NCBI RefSeq assembly: GCF_000423345.1
Contig: NZ_AUHU01000004.1
Span: 419,070 to 483,069, forward strand
Direction: 5' to 3'
DNA from: Marinimicrobium agarilyticum DSM 16975
GTDB taxonomy: Bacteria > Pseudomonadota > Gammaproteobacteria > Pseudomonadales > Cellvibrionaceae
DNA length: 64,000 nt
The notes under the pieces are model-generated. The model saw only the letters and a program-made list of their open reading frames with translations. It was not told the origin of the DNA and ran no database searches. How positions within the stretch are numbered: the first letter of the stretch is position 1; the number at the start of each line of letters is the position of its first letter. The position numbers and the translations under genes were made by a program. This document shows, one piece after another, positions 18,797-28,882 of the stretch.

Positions 18797-19807
18797 GTGA
18801 CCGCTACTCATACGCTTTCGTCATTGGCCCAGTATCTGGGCATTGATTACGATGGCGACCCGGAGTGCGCCCTGGTCGCTCTTGCCACCCTGCAGAGTGC
18901 AGTGCCGGGCCAGGTGAGCTTTATCGCCAACCCCGTGTACCGCAAGTATCTTGCTCGCACACGGGCTTCCGCTGTAATTCTCGCTCCCGCCCTGGCGGGC
19001 GATTTTTCCGGCAACAAATTGCTGACTGACAAGCCCTATGAGGCTTACGCCCGTTTGACCGCACTGTTTGATCAGCGGGCGCCGGTGCCGCGGGGTATTC
19101 ATCCCAGCGCCTTGGTCGGGGGCGGCTGCCAATTGGCGGACGATGTTGCCGTAGGTCCCAACGTGGTGATCGGCGACGATGTCGTCCTCGGGCCCGGCGT
19201 TGAAGTGGGCGCGGGCTCGACCATCGGAGATGGCTGCGTGTTGGGGGCCGGGTCTCGCTTGGCCGCGCGAGTTGTGCTCTATCACAACGTACGGCTTGGT
19301 CGGAATTGTCTGATTCACAGTGGTGCGGTCGTTGGTGCGGACGGATTCGGCTTCGCGCCCACCTCGGAAGGCTGGCTGAAAATTCACCAGCTGGGAGGTG
19401 TTGTTCTAGGCGACAATGTCGAAGTCGGTTCCGGTACCACGATCGATAGGGGAGCTCTCGACGACACCTGGATCGGGGATGGCGTCAAAATAGACAATCA
19501 GGTGCAGGTCGCTCATAACGTCAGAATCGGCAATAATACCGCGATTGCCGGACAGGTGGGTATTGCCGGGAGTACCACACTGGGAGAGAATTGCACCATC
19601 GCTGGCGGGGTCGGCATCATCGGGCACCTGACCATCGCCGATGGCGTTCACGTTACCGCCATGAGTCTGGTTACCCACTCCATTCGCGAGGCCGGCTCCT
19701 ATTCTTCGGGCACACCGTTGACCCCCACCCGCGAGTGGCGTCGGAACGCGGTGCGCTTTAAAAAACTGGATGAGCTGGCTGCACGCCTGAAAAAACTCGA
19801 TCCATAA
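18797..19807 (+). CDS. lpxD: UDP-3-O-acylglucosamine N-acyltransferase
   Basis: Adds the second acyl chain in lipid A synthesis. 336 residues with an N-terminal uridine-binding domain and a left-handed beta-helix of hexapeptide repeats (from about residue 100), including VVGADGFGFAP and NVRIGNNTAIAGQVGIAGST with its catalytic His (VAHN). The start is GTG, with GGAGAAG upstream. It sits 16 bp after skp. Confidence 0.96.
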   Translation: MTATHTLSSLAQYLGIDYDGDPECALVALATLQSAVPGQVSFIANPVYRKYLARTRASAVILAPALAGDFSGNKLLTDKPYEAYARLTALFDQRAPVPRGIHPSALVGGGCQLADDVAVGPNVVIGDDVVLGPGVEVGAGSTIGDGCVLGAGSRLAARVVLYHNVRLGRNCLIHSGAVVGADGFGFAPTSEGWLKIHQLGGVVLGDNVEVGSGTTIDRGALDDTWIGDGVKIDNQVQVAHNVRIGNNTAIAGQVGIAGSTTLGENCTIAGGVGIIGHLTIADGVHVTAMSLVTHSIREAGSYSSGTPLTPTREWRRNAVRFKKLDELAARLKKLDP

Positions 19808-19906
19808 GACACAATCGAACAGAGACCGGCGGCGCACGTGCGGCGCTGGAGCTTAACAGGGCGGCCCGCGCGGCGGCCAATAATGAATACCCAGGGGTCG
19901 TTGACT

Positions 19907-20344
19907 ATGATGGATGTACGAGAAATACGTGAATACTTGCCCCACCGCTATCCGTTCCTATTGGTCGATCGCGTTGTGGAGCTGGTTGAAGGCGAGTCAA
20001 TAGTCGCTTACAAGAATATTTCGGTGAACGAGGAAGTGTTCAACGGCCATTTTCCCCAGAGCCCGGTATTCCCGGGGGTCATGATCCTGGAAGCGCTCGC
20101 CCAGGCCTCGGGCATTCTCGGTTTCAAAACCATGAACAAGAAGCCGGAAGACGGCTCCATTTACCTGTTTGCCGGCGTGGATGATGTGCGCTTCAAGCGC
20201 CAGGTGATCCCGGGTGACCGACTGACGCTGGAGTCCCGCGTGGTATCGGTCAAGCGAGGCATCTGGAAGTTTGAATGTAAGGCGACTGTGGATGGCGCAC
20301 TAGCCGCTTCGGCCAATATTCTTTGCGCTGATCGTAAAGTGTAA
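19907..20344 (+). CDS. fabZ: 3-hydroxyacyl-ACP dehydratase FabZ
   Basis: A hot-dog fold dehydratase of fatty acid elongation, 145 residues. [13 protein letters not shown], with its catalytic His, and the [21 protein letters not shown] block, with its catalytic Glu, are intact. The ATG at 19907 is preferred because CAGGGG precedes it and the protein begins as in other FabZ; an ATG at 19883 would add eight residues. Confidence 0.95.
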   Translation: MMDVREIREYLPHRYPFLLVDRVVELVEGESIVAYKNISVNEEVFNGHFPQSPVFPGVMILEALAQASGILGFKTMNKKPEDGSIYLFAGVDDVRFKRQVIPGDRLTLESRVVSVKRGIWKFECKATVDGALAASANILCADRKV

Positions 20345-20414
20345 GGGCGGCCCCGGCCGCATTTTCGGTCTCCGCCGCTGGTGTGGAGACTGATGAAAGA
20401 ACACCCCGGAAAGA

Positions 20415-21197
20415 GTGAGCGAGACCTTGATTCACCCGACTGCGATTGTTCATCCCGAGGCCCACCTGGCGCCCGACGTCAAAGTCGGCCCCTGGACTGT
20501 GATTGGCGCCGGCGTCGAGGTTGGGCCGGGCACCGTGATCGAGTCTCACGTGGTCCTCAAGGGCCCTACCCGTATTGGCAGCCACAATCATATCTATCAG
20601 TTTTCCACCGTGGGTGAAGACACGCCGGACCTGAAATACCAGGGCGAGCCCACCTGGCTGGTGATTGGCGATCACAACGTGATTCGCGAAGGCGTGACCA
20701 TTCACCGCGGTACCGTGCAGGATCGCGGTGAAACCACTATCGGCAACCACAACCTGTTGATGGCCTATGTCCACATCGGCCACGACAGCGTTCTGGGTGA
20801 TCACTGTATTCTGGTCAACAACACCGCATTGGCGGGCCATGTTCATATTGGAGACTGGGCCATTCTGAGTGGCTTTACCCTGGTGCATCAGTATTGTCAC
20901 ATTGGCGCCCACAGCTTCACCGGCATGGGTACTGCTCTGGGTAAGGATCTGCCCGCGTACGTGATGGCCAACGGTAACCCGGCGGCGGCCAAAAGTATCA
21001 ATGCCGAAGGGCTGCGTCGGCGCGGTTTTTCCAAAGAGGATATCTCGATGATCAACCGTGCCTACAAAGTCATTTACCGGCGCGGATTGACGCGTGAGGA
21101 AGCCCTCAAAGAGTTGACCGAGATGGCCACCGAGTGCCAGGCGCTGGAGCCTCTGGTGGAGTCGGTGAGAGGGTCCTCCCGCGGTATCGTTCGCTAG
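20415..21197 (+). CDS. lpxA: UDP-N-acetylglucosamine acyltransferase
   Basis: The first enzyme of lipid A synthesis, 260 residues. It begins with a GTG start and IHPTAIVHPEAHLAPDVKVGP, followed by left-handed beta-helix hexapeptide repeats with the catalytic His in NNTALAGHVHIGDW, and a C-terminal helical domain (YKVIYRRGLTREEA). It continues the lpxD-fabZ-lpxA-lpxB gene order. Confidence 0.96.
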   Translation: MSETLIHPTAIVHPEAHLAPDVKVGPWTVIGAGVEVGPGTVIESHVVLKGPTRIGSHNHIYQFSTVGEDTPDLKYQGEPTWLVIGDHNVIREGVTIHRGTVQDRGETTIGNHNLLMAYVHIGHDSVLGDHCILVNNTALAGHVHIGDWAILSGFTLVHQYCHIGAHSFTGMGTALGKDLPAYVMANGNPAAAKSINAEGLRRRGFSKEDISMINRAYKVIYRRGLTREEALKELTEMATECQALEPLVESVRGSSRGIVR

Positions 21198-21199
21198 CC

Positions 21200-22393
21200 A
21201 TGGTTATGCAAACGCAGGAGAGTTCTCCCTCGGCTGATAAGCCGGGCCGTATGCAGATCGGTATGGTTGTGGGTGAAGCCTCCGGTGATATCCTGGGGGC
21301 GGCGCTGATGCGCGCGCTTCGCCAGCACTATCCTGACTGCGAATTCTCCGGCATTGGCGGCCCGCGTATGCTCGCCCAGGGCTTCCACTCCTATTTCCCC
21401 ATGGACCGTCTGTCGGTCATGGGCTTTGTCGACCCGCTCAAGCGGCTGCCGGAACTGCTGAAGATCCGTAAATTTCTGAAAGCGCACTTTAGCGAGCAGC
21501 GTCCCTCGGTGTTCATCGGTGTCGACTCCCCGGACTTTACGCTCAATATCGAACGGCACCTGCGCGAAGAGGCGGGCGTTCCCACGGTTCACTACGTCAG
21601 CCCCTCTGTCTGGGCCTGGCGCCAAGGGCGGATCAAGGGGATTGCCCGAAGCGTGGACCTGATGCTGACGCTCCTGCCGTTTGAGGCAGACTTCTATCGC
21701 GAGCATCAAGTCCCGGTGGAGTTCGTCGGCCACCACCTGGCGGATGAAATCCCTCTGGAAGTAGACGCTGATGCTGCCCGGGAAGCCCTCGGTATTTCCC
21801 ATACCGGCCCGCTGGTGGCGCTACTGCCCGGCAGTCGGAAAGGGGAAGTCGAACAGTTGGGCGACCTGTTTCTCAAAGCCGCCCGCCTGTGTCGGGAGCA
21901 ACGGCCCAACCTGCAATTTGTGATCCCCGCGGCCAATCCGGCGCGCTATCGTCAGATACATCACCAGCTGTCTGAATACGTGGACTTGCCGGTCCACCTC
22001 GTGCAAGGCCAGTCCCAGAGAGCAATGGCGGCTGCAGACGTTGCGCTTATTTCCTCAGGGACCACGGCGCTGGAAGCCATGTTGCTGAAAACGCCCATGG
22101 TGGTCGCCTACAAGATGGCCGCGCTCTCCTATGCCATCCTGTCCCGGCTGGTTAAAACCGAACACGTCTCTCTGCCGAACCTGTTGGCAGGCCGGCGGCT
22201 GGTGCCCGAGCTACTGCAGAAGGCGGCAACGCCCAAGGCGTTGAGCGCGGCGGTACTGGATTATATTGACCATCCCGAGCAGACCGAGAGCCTGCGCCAG
22301 ACCTTCACGGAAATGCATCGAGACTTGGCGCGCAACGCCAGCGCCCGCGCGGCGGAGGCGATTGCCCAGCTACTGGAGAAGAAGGCTCAATGA
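21200..22393 (+). CDS. lpxB: lipid A disaccharide synthase
   Basis: A GT19 enzyme joining UDP-diacylglucosamine and lipid X, about 397 residues. Diagnostic segments are [49 protein letters not shown] and [13 protein letters not shown]. The start is uncertain: ATG at 21200 follows the lpxA stop by 2 bp, and in-frame ATGs at 21206 and 21251 are possible; none has a strong ribosome binding site, which suggests coupling to lpxA. Confidence 0.95.
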   Translation: MVMQTQESSPSADKPGRMQIGMVVGEASGDILGAALMRALRQHYPDCEFSGIGGPRMLAQGFHSYFPMDRLSVMGFVDPLKRLPELLKIRKFLKAHFSEQRPSVFIGVDSPDFTLNIERHLREEAGVPTVHYVSPSVWAWRQGRIKGIARSVDLMLTLLPFEADFYREHQVPVEFVGHHLADEIPLEVDADAAREALGISHTGPLVALLPGSRKGEVEQLGDLFLKAARLCREQRPNLQFVIPAANPARYRQIHHQLSEYVDLPVHLVQGQSQRAMAAADVALISSGTTALEAMLLKTPMVVAYKMAALSYAILSRLVKTEHVSLPNLLAGRRLVPELLQKAATPKALSAAVLDYIDHPEQTESLRQTFTEMHRDLARNASARAAEAIAQLLEKKAQ

Positions 22394-23007
22394 AAGCGAT
22401 CCTGGGTCCGTTTGAGCCGAGCTATACTGGCCCCTGGCTCGCCGGCGTCGACGAAGTCGGCCGAGGCCCTCTGGCGGGGGATGTCGTTGCGGCGGCGGTC
22501 ATCCTGGACCCGGAGCGCCCGATCGAGGGGCTGAACGACTCCAAAAAATTGACTGAAAAACGGCGCGAGGCGCTGTTTGACGAGATCCAGACCCGGGCAG
22601 CGGCCTGGTGCATTGCTCGCGCCTCGGTGGCGGAAATTGATCAATTGAATATTCTACAGGCGAGCCTGTTGGCGATGACGAGGGCGGTGCAGGGGTTGGC
22701 CCGTGTGCCGGAGCATGTGCTGGTGGATGGTAACCGCTTGCCAAAGTGGGACTTTTCGGCGGAGGCGGTGGTGAAGGGGGACAGTCGTCACCCGGCGATC
22801 AGTGCGGCGTCGATTCTGGCGAAGGTGGCTCGGGATCGGGAGATGGTGGCTTTTGATGAGCAGTATCCGGGCTATGGTTTTGCGGGTCATAAGGGTTACC
22901 CTACAAAAACTCATTTGGCGGCGCTCGACAAGTTGGGGGTAACCCCCATCCACCGCACTTCTTACGCACCGGTGCGTGAGCGTATTGAGCAGATAACGCT
23001 GTTTTAG
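22390..23007 (+). CDS. rnhB: ribonuclease HII
   Basis: Removes ribonucleotides from DNA and RNA from hybrids; 205 residues. The catalytic acidic pair D21-E22 lies in [15 protein letters not shown], with [13 protein letters not shown] and an acidic residue in VDGNRLP. The ATG overlaps the lpxB stop by 4 nt. It is the last gene of the block; hairpin pair C begins about 38 bp after its stop. Confidence 0.96.
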   Translation: MKAILGPFEPSYTGPWLAGVDEVGRGPLAGDVVAAAVILDPERPIEGLNDSKKLTEKRREALFDEIQTRAAAWCIARASVAEIDQLNILQASLLAMTRAVQGLARVPEHVLVDGNRLPKWDFSAEAVVKGDSRHPAISAASILAKVARDREMVAFDEQYPGYGFAGHKGYPTKTHLAALDKLGVTPIHRTSYAPVRERIEQITLF

Positions 23008-23044
23008 CCTGTTTTCTTAGCAGGAGTGATGTAAGTGGTGTCAC

Positions 23045-23165
23045 GTCCGGGGATCGGGGTGAATACCCTTTGGAGACCCGCCGTGAACCCATCCCTGGGG
23101 GCTTCTCATCGGCATCCATGCCTCAGAGAGTCTCCAAAGGGTATTCACCCCGATCCCCTCCGCAC
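23045..23165 (+). repeat. hairpin repeat copy 5 (pair C, left member)
   Basis: A perfect 28-bp stem: left arm 23049-23076, right arm 23131-23158. The type I loop 23077-23130 is 54 nt, with inner stems CCCA/TGGG and GGCA/TGCC. The inner edge (TCCGCAC) has drifted from the usual TCAGTGCCA. Confidence 0.92.
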
Positions 23166-23175
23166 TATGTAGCGA

Positions 23176-23205
23176 GTAGGGTTGGTAAGCGAAGCGCCAC
23201 CTACC
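23176..23205. repeat. REP-like palindrome in the pair C spacer
   Basis: GTAGGGTTGGTAAGCG followed by AAGCGCCACCTACC, an imperfect palindrome around AAGCGAAGCG. The same unit recurs at 27243 and 34530, in each case next to a hairpin repeat. Confidence 0.65.
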
Positions 23206-23244
23206 AAAGCGTCGCGCCCAAAAATACCAATCACAAATTTGATT

Positions 23245-23293
23245 GGTGGGTGGCGGCTAACGCCTCCGATGCGTCGGACCGACCTACCCTACG
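23245..23293. repeat. REP-like palindrome, second unit in the pair C spacer
   Basis: Begins GGTGGGTGGCGGC and ends GACCGACCTACCC, with CCGATGCGTCGG in the middle. It belongs to the same class as the unit at 1845. Confidence 0.5.
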
Positions 23294-23337
23294 AGCGCTC
23301 CACTGCCGTTGTGTGGTGTGCGCCCGAAGGAACTATT

Positions 23338-23461
23338 GGCACTGAGGCGGGAGTCGGGTATACCGTTCGGAGACTCTCTGAGGCATGGATGCCGATGAGA
23401 AGCCTACAGGGATGTATTTACGGCGGGTCTCCGAACGGTATACCCGACTCCCGCCGGACTC
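23338..23461 (-). repeat. hairpin repeat copy 6 (pair C, right member, inverted)
   Basis: A perfect 28-bp stem: left arm 23346-23373, right arm 23428-23455. The loop 23374-23427 is 54 nt with the TACA/TGTA inner stem. The outer edge is CCGGACTC. It ends about 60 bp before the dnaE start. Confidence 0.92.
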
Positions 23462-23522
23462 TAATCTTGAGCAGCATTAGTCGACGCAGAAAAGCTCGAC
23501 AACAAACGACCCGGCACACATT

Positions 23523-26500
23523 ATGAGCAACCAATTCGTACATTTAAGACTCCACACCGAATACTCCCTGTCGGACAGTTTGGTTCGCATCAAACCCCTG
23601 GTCAAAAAAGTGGCCGAACTCGGCATGCCCGCCGTCGCCGTCACCGACCAGACCAACTTCTACGGCCTCATCAAATTCTACAAAGCCGCCCAGGGAGCAG
23701 GCCTCAAGCCCATCGCCGGAAGCGACTTCATGGTCGCCAACGCCGACCCCGAAGGCAAGCCCACGCTCATCACCCTCCTGGCGATGAACAACAAAGGCTA
23801 CAAAAACATCATCGAACTGATCTCCCGCGCCTGGCAAAAAGGCCAGCACCACGGGCTGCCCTACGTGCAGCGTCAGTGGATCAGTGAACTCACCGAAGGC
23901 GTGATCGCCCTGTCCGGCGGTAAATTCGGCGATGTCGGCGTCGCCCTGATCGGCGGGCGAAAAGGCCAGGCGCGCGAGGCGCTCAACGGCTGGATGACCG
24001 ACTTCCCCAACCGGTTCTACCTGGAGCTGCAACGGACCGGACGGGAGAACGATGAAGACTACCTTCACGCCGCTGTTGATCTTGCGGGCGAAGCTGGATG
24101 TCCCGTGGTGGCCACCAATGACGTCCGCTTCCTGAACCGGGACGAATTCGAAGCGCACGAAGCCCGCGTCTGTATCAGTGAAAGCCGCACGCTGGATGAT
24201 CCGCGGCGCGAACGCCGCTACAGCGACCAACAGTACCTGCGCTCACCCGAGGAAATGGCAGAGCTGTTCAGCGATATTCCCGAAGCCTTGCAGAACTCCG
24301 TGGAAATCGCCAAACGTTGTAGCCTGGATATCGAGCTGGGCAAATACTACTTGCCGGAATATCCCATTCCTGAAGGCATGACCGAAAACGAGTTCTTCGA
24401 GAAAATTTCCTACGACGGTCTGTACGAGCGATTGGATAAAATTCTCGACCCCCAGGCGACCGACTACGACGAGCGCAAAAAAGAATACGAACAGCGGCTG
24501 CAGTTCGAGCTGGATATTATTATCCAGATGGGGTTTCCCGGTTACTTCCTGATCGTGATGGACTTTATCCAGTGGGCCAAGGATCAGGACATTCCCGTCG
24601 GGCCGGGGCGGGGCTCCGGTGCCGGTTCACTGGTGGCCTACTCACTGAAAATTACCGACCTGGACCCGCTGCAGTACGACCTGCTGTTCGAACGTTTTCT
24701 GAACCCGGAACGGGTTTCGATGCCCGACTTCGACGTCGACTTCTGCATGGACAACCGCGACCAGGTTATCAATTACGTGGCCGACAACTATGGTCGCGAT
24801 GCGGTCAGCCAGATTATCACCTTCGGTACCATGGCCGCCAAGGCCGTGGTGCGCGATGTGGCGCGGGTGCAGGGTAAATCTTACGGCCTTGCCGACAAAC
24901 TCTCGAAAATGATTCCCGCCACGCCGGGCATGACGCTTGAAGCCGCCCTGGAGCAGGAAGACGTTCTGCGGGAGTTTCTCCAGAACGACGAAGAAGCCCA
25001 GGAAATCTGGGAAATGGCCAAGCAACTGGAAGGCCTGGCGCGGAACGTCGGCAAGCACGCCGGTGGCGTGGTAATTGCCCCCACCAAATTGACAGACTTC
25101 GCGCCGCTGTACTGCGATGACGCCGGTGGCGGTCTGGTAACTCAGTACGACAAGAACGACGTCGAAGATGCGGGGCTGGTGAAGTTTGACTTCCTGGGCC
25201 TGCGCACGCTGACCATCATCGATTGGGCCAAAACGATGATCGATCGGCAGCGGGCAAAAACCGGGGAGGAGCCGCTGGATATTACGGCCATTCCCCTGGA
25301 TGACAAACCCACTTTCGATATGCTCAAACGGGCGGAAACCACGGCGGTTTTCCAGCTCGAATCCCGCGGCATGAAAGACCTGATCAAAAAGATCATCCCC
25401 GAAAGTCTGGAAGAATTGATCGCCCTGGTAGCACTGTTTCGTCCCGGTCCGCTGGACTCCGGGATGGTGGACGACTTTATCAACCGTAAGCACGGCCGTG
25501 CCCAGGTGGCCTATCCCGACGCCCAATACCAGCACGAACGTTTGGAGCCCATTCTCAAGCCCACCTACGGCGTGATCGTGTATCAGGAACAGGTCATGCA
25601 GATCGCCCAGGAGCTGGCCGGCTACAGCCTCGGCGGCGCCGACATGTTGCGCCGGGCCATGGGTAAGAAAAAACCCGAGGAAATGGCCAAACAGCGCAAA
25701 ATCTTTGAAGAAGGCGCGAAAGGGCAGGGCGTTGACCCCGACCTGGCCATGAAGATTTTTGACCTGGTGGAAAAGTTTGCCGGTTACGGTTTCAACAAAT
25801 CCCACTCCGCCGCCTACGCTCTGGTGTCCTATCAGACCGCCTGGCTGAAGGCCCATTACCCGGCGCACTTCATGGCGGCCACCATGTCCTCGGACATGGA
25901 CAAGACCGATAAAGTGGTGACCTTCATCGAAGAATGTCGCCAGATGAAACTGCAACTGCTGCCGCCGGATGTGAACACCGGTGAATTCCAGTTCAGTGTC
26001 GATGATGACAATAACATCATCTACGGCCTGGGTGCGATCAAAGGGCTGGGTGAAGGCCCGGTGGAGAGCATCATCGCCGCGCGTAAAGACGGTCCCTTCA
26101 GAGACCTGTTCGACTTCTGCGCCCGGGTCGATCCGCGCAAGGTCAACAAACGGGCGCTGGAAGCACTGATCCGCTCCGGCGCGGCCGACAGCCTGGGTCC
26201 GGGCATCGACCTGGACTACGATCGCGCGGTCATGTTCGCGGCCATCAATGAAGCGGTCAAAACTGCGGAGCAACAGGCGGCCAACCAGAGCGCGGGCATG
26301 GTGGATTTGTTCGGCGAGGTGATTCCCGGCGGCGACCCGGAAGCGGATGCCTACGGGGAGTTTCACAAGGTGCGCAGTTGGAGCATGAAGGAACGCCTGC
26401 ACGGGGAAAAAGAAACCCTTGGCCTGTACCTGACCGGCCACCCGATTGATGAGTACGAGAGTGAGCTGAACCATCTGGTCAGTTCCCGCATCTCCGACCT

Positions 26501-27023
26501 GAAACCCCAGAAGGAAAACCAGACGGTGGCGGGTCTGGTGGTCGCGATGCGGGTAATGAAAACCAAGCGGGGCGATTCCATGGCGTTTGTGACGCTGGAT
26601 GATCGCACCGGGCGCATTGAAGTGGCGGTGTTCAGTGATGCCTTTGCCGAGGCGCGGGATCTGTTGTTGAAGGACAGTCTGTTGGTGATTACTGGGCAGG
26701 TGAGTCACGATGATTACAGTGGCGCCCTGAAGATGCGGGCGGATCAGTTGCGGCTGTTGTCGGATGTGCGCCAGGAGCGCGCCCGTGAGTTGTGCCTGGC
26801 GGTAGAATCGGGGATGTTGTCGCAGAATTTTTCGCGTCAGTTGAGTGAGTTGCTGGACCCTTACCGGGAGGGCCGCTGTCCGATTGTGATTGATTACACC
26901 CGCCAGGGCGCCCGCGGCCAGTTACGTCTAGGGCAAGCTTGGCATGTCCGCCCGGAGGATGATCTCTTGCAAAGGCTACGGGATACTTACGGTTCTGACA
27001 GTGTCCATCTGGTTTATTCCTGA
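23523..27023 (+). CDS. dnaE: DNA polymerase III alpha subunit
   Basis: The replicative polymerase, 1166 residues. An N-terminal PHP domain (HLRLHTEYSLSDS), the family C palm with catalytic aspartates in MPDFDVDFCMD (about residue 405), GPGRGSGAGSL, a tandem HhH region with GYGFNKSHSAAYA, a sliding-clamp-binding type motif near QSAGMVDLF (about residue 923) and an OB fold (VAGLVVAMRVMKTKRG..FVTLDDRTGRIEV) are visible in that order. No strong ribosome binding site precedes the ATG. It is flanked on both sides by hairpin repeats, so it is probably transcribed on its own. Confidence 0.97.
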   Translation: MSNQFVHLRLHTEYSLSDSLVRIKPLVKKVAELGMPAVAVTDQTNFYGLIKFYKAAQGAGLKPIAGSDFMVANADPEGKPTLITLLAMNNKGYKNIIELISRAWQKGQHHGLPYVQRQWISELTEGVIALSGGKFGDVGVALIGGRKGQAREALNGWMTDFPNRFYLELQRTGRENDEDYLHAAVDLAGEAGCPVVATNDVRFLNRDEFEAHEARVCISESRTLDDPRRERRYSDQQYLRSPEEMAELFSDIPEALQNSVEIAKRCSLDIELGKYYLPEYPIPEGMTENEFFEKISYDGLYERLDKILDPQATDYDERKKEYEQRLQFELDIIIQMGFPGYFLIVMDFIQWAKDQDIPVGPGRGSGAGSLVAYSLKITDLDPLQYDLLFERFLNPERVSMPDFDVDFCMDNRDQVINYVADNYGRDAVSQIITFGTMAAKAVVRDVARVQGKSYGLADKLSKMIPATPGMTLEAALEQEDVLREFLQNDEEAQEIWEMAKQLEGLARNVGKHAGGVVIAPTKLTDFAPLYCDDAGGGLVTQYDKNDVEDAGLVKFDFLGLRTLTIIDWAKTMIDRQRAKTGEEPLDITAIPLDDKPTFDMLKRAETTAVFQLESRGMKDLIKKIIPESLEELIALVALFRPGPLDSGMVDDFINRKHGRAQVAYPDAQYQHERLEPILKPTYGVIVYQEQVMQIAQELAGYSLGGADMLRRAMGKKKPEEMAKQRKIFEEGAKGQGVDPDLAMKIFDLVEKFAGYGFNKSHSAAYALVSYQTAWLKAHYPAHFMAATMSSDMDKTDKVVTFIEECRQMKLQLLPPDVNTGEFQFSVDDDNNIIYGLGAIKGLGEGPVESIIAARKDGPFRDLFDFCARVDPRKVNKRALEALIRSGAADSLGPGIDLDYDRAVMFAAINEAVKTAEQQAANQSAGMVDLFGEVIPGGDPEADAYGEFHKVRSWSMKERLHGEKETLGLYLTGHPIDEYESELNHLVSSRISDLKPQKENQTVAGLVVAMRVMKTKRGDSMAFVTLDDRTGRIEVAVFSDAFAEARDLLLKDSLLVITGQVSHDDYSGALKMRADQLRLLSDVRQERARELCLAVESGMLSQNFSRQLSELLDPYREGRCPIVIDYTRQGARGQLRLGQAWHVRPEDDLLQRLRDTYGSDSVHLVYS

Positions 27024-27071
27024 TGCTCTCCATTACCGCTGCTTACAAAATGCAAGGTTGGTGGCTGAGTC

Positions 27072-27198
27072 GAGTCCGGCCCGCCATGGGGCATACCGGT
27101 TGTAGACCCGCCGTGAACCCATCCATGGGGGCTTCTCATCGGCATCCATGCCTCAGAGAGTCTACAACCGGTCTACCCCACCTCGGGCCTCAGTGCGA
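27072..27198 (+). repeat. hairpin repeat copy 7 (singleton, decayed stem)
   Basis: The outer edge is GAGTCC. Left arm 27078-27106, right arm 27161-27189, and loop 27107-27160 (54 nt, type I). The stem has two internal mismatch patches totalling about five positions, the only copy with a clearly damaged stem. No inverted partner is found before accA. It begins about 50 bp after the dnaE stop. Confidence 0.88.
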
Positions 27199-27242
27199 GT
27201 GCCAACGTTTTGGGACATTACAACCCGACTTGGATTACGTGT

Positions 27243-27272
27243 GTAGGGTAGGTAAGCGAAGCGCCACCTACC
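27243..27272. repeat. REP-like palindrome after copy 7
   Basis: GTAGGGTAGGTAAGCG plus AAGCGCCACCTACC, nearly identical to the units at 23176 and 34530. Confidence 0.65.
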
Positions 27273-27324
27273 ATTTTCATCACAACCGATTCGCAACCCC
27301 CTTGCTGGTCGCGGACGTTAATTT

Positions 27325-27350
27325 GGTAGGTGGCGACGACCTACCTTACG
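27325..27350. repeat. REP-like palindrome, second unit after copy 7
   Basis: GGTAGGTGGCGACG followed by ACCTACCTTACG; a shorter member of the GGTGGGTGGCG class. With the unit at 27243 it mirrors the layout of the pair C spacer, although the second hairpin is absent here. Confidence 0.5.
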
Positions 27351-27471
27351 CCCTATCTCAAAACAAGATTCGACCTGCTCCCAGTGGTGTGCCTGCCCGC
27401 AGCGCTCCAATGCGAAGTACTAGGAGTAGGGGGTTCGGTCACGATTCACGATGAGGTGAGGGCCATAGAGG

Positions 27472-27500
27472 TCGACTAATTTGGCCGTTTCGCGTATCTT
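27472..27500 (+). promoter_or_regulatory. candidate promoter of accA
   Basis: TCGACT (27472-27477) and TATCTT (27495-27500) with 17-bp spacing, four matches out of six in each box, 59 bp before the accA start. Confidence 0.4.
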
Positions 27501-27558
27501 AGGCGCCCTTCGACGAGTGTTTACCGTTTAAAAACGACACTGAGCCTGAAAGCCGATT

Positions 27559-28509
27559 ATGAACCTGAACTATCTAGAATTCGAACAGCCCATCGCCGAA
27601 CTCGAAGGTAAAATCGAGGAACTCCAACTGGTGGGCAGCGATAACGACCTCAACATCACCGAGGAAATCGCCAAGCTGCGGGAAAAGAGCACCAAGCTCA
27701 CCGAAAGCATCTATGCCCAACTGACCGCCTGGCAAGTCGTCCAGGTGGCGCGGCACCCGCATCGGCCCTACACCTCGGACTACATCAAACGCCTGTTCAC
27801 CGACTGGGATGAACTGCACGGCGATCGCCATTTCGGCGACGATCACGCCATTATCGGCGGTATTGCCCGCCTTGATGACAAGCCCGTCATGGTCATCGGC
27901 GAAGAAAAAGGTCGCAGTGTCAACGACAAGGTGTACCGCAACTTCGGTATGCCCCGGCCGGAAGGCTACCGCAAGGCCATGCGCCTGATGGAAATGGCCG
28001 AACGCTTCAAGCTGCCCGTGCTGACGCTGATCGACACCCCGGGGGCCTATCCCGGTATCGACTCGGAAGAGCGCGGTATTAGTGAATCCATCGCCCAGAA
28101 CCTGGCGGTCATGTCCCGCCTGCGTACGCCCATCATCTGCACCGTGATCGGTGAAGGTTCCTCCGGCGGCGCGCTGGCCATCGGCGTGGGCGACCAGCTG
28201 AACATGCTGCAGTATTCCACCTATTTTGTGATTTCCCCGGAAGGCTGCGCCAACATCATCTGGAAAACCGTGGCCAAGGCGCCCCAGGCGGCCGAGGCCA
28301 TGGGTGTGACCTCCACCGTGCTGGAAGAGCTGGGTATTGTCGATGAGACCATCCCGGAGCCCCTCGGTGGTGCCCACCGCGATATCGATGCGATGGCTGG
28401 CAAGCTCAAGGAACGTCTGAGTTCACAGCTGGATCGCTTGAGTGATGAGCCGATCGACTCTCTCCTGGAGCGCCGCTACGAGCGCCTGATGAGTTACGGG
28501 AATCCCTGA
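27559..28509 (+). CDS. accA: acetyl-CoA carboxylase carboxyltransferase subunit alpha
   Basis: One half of the carboxyltransferase that forms malonyl-CoA for fatty acid synthesis, 316 residues. The N-terminal [19 protein letters not shown], a crotonase-fold core with [30 protein letters not shown] and [11 protein letters not shown] are typical. The dnaE-accA order is common in gammaproteobacteria, but here 535 bp with a degenerate hairpin repeat separate them. Confidence 0.97.
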   Translation: MNLNYLEFEQPIAELEGKIEELQLVGSDNDLNITEEIAKLREKSTKLTESIYAQLTAWQVVQVARHPHRPYTSDYIKRLFTDWDELHGDRHFGDDHAIIGGIARLDDKPVMVIGEEKGRSVNDKVYRNFGMPRPEGYRKAMRLMEMAERFKLPVLTLIDTPGAYPGIDSEERGISESIAQNLAVMSRLRTPIICTVIGEGSSGGALAIGVGDQLNMLQYSTYFVISPEGCANIIWKTVAKAPQAAEAMGVTSTVLEELGIVDETIPEPLGGAHRDIDAMAGKLKERLSSQLDRLSDEPIDSLLERRYERLMSYGNP

Positions 28510-28550
28510 CTCTTCCCGGTTTTTCACTTGGTTTTGGCAGGGCATAACGG

Positions 28551-28672
28551 TCCGGTCCGGGCAGGTAGAGGCCTTTCAAGACACGCCGTGAACCCATCCC
28601 TGGGGGCTCGAATCGCGGGTCCCCCGCTCCACGGTCTTGAAAGGCCTCTACCTGCCCGAACCTCAGTGCCAC
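28551..28672 (+). repeat. hairpin repeat copy 8 (pair D, left member, variant loop)
   Basis: The stem is 28554-28581 with 28635-28662 (28 bp, one mismatch). The loop 28582-28634 is 53 nt, type II: it shares CCGTGAACCCATCCCTGGGGGC with type I only in its first half (split as CCGTGAACCC then ATCCCTGGGGGC), then diverges to CTCGAATCGCGGGT and CCCCCGCTCCACGG. The inner pairs CCGTG/CACGG and GGGGG/CCCCC could form. The inner edge is CCTCAGTGCCA. Confidence 0.88.
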
Positions 28673-28757
28673 AACTCCCTCAAGAGGCATGGGTTGGATT
28701 GAAGGGCCTTACTTTATTTTCCCAGTTAATCGAGTCGCGGCTATCAAAGTAATTTTT

Positions 28758-28882
28758 GGCACTGAGGCTCGGGGTAGGGTATGCCGGTTGTAGACTCTCT
28801 GAGGCATGGATGCCGATGAGAAGCCCCCAGGGACGGGTTCACGGCGGGTCTACAACCGGCATACCCTACCTCGAGCCGGGCT
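28758..28882 (-). repeat. hairpin repeat copy 9 (pair D, right member, inverted)
   Basis: Left arm 28766-28794, right arm 28849-28877 (29 bp, one G-T position). The loop 28795-28848 is 54 nt, type I; its inner stem is the CCCG/TGGG form. The outer edge is the diverged CCGGGC. Confidence 0.9.

Noticed and set aside
24642..26708. A long minus-strand open frame (688 codons) opposite dnaE
   Set aside because: It is the GC-rich shadow of dnaE; the plus-strand protein has all family motifs, and the minus frame shows no recognisable domain.
28602..28634. tRNA-like T-arm in the type II loop (CTCGAATC)
   Set aside because: Only a short resemblance; no acceptor, D or anticodon arms fit, and the two copies lie within the hairpin stem context.
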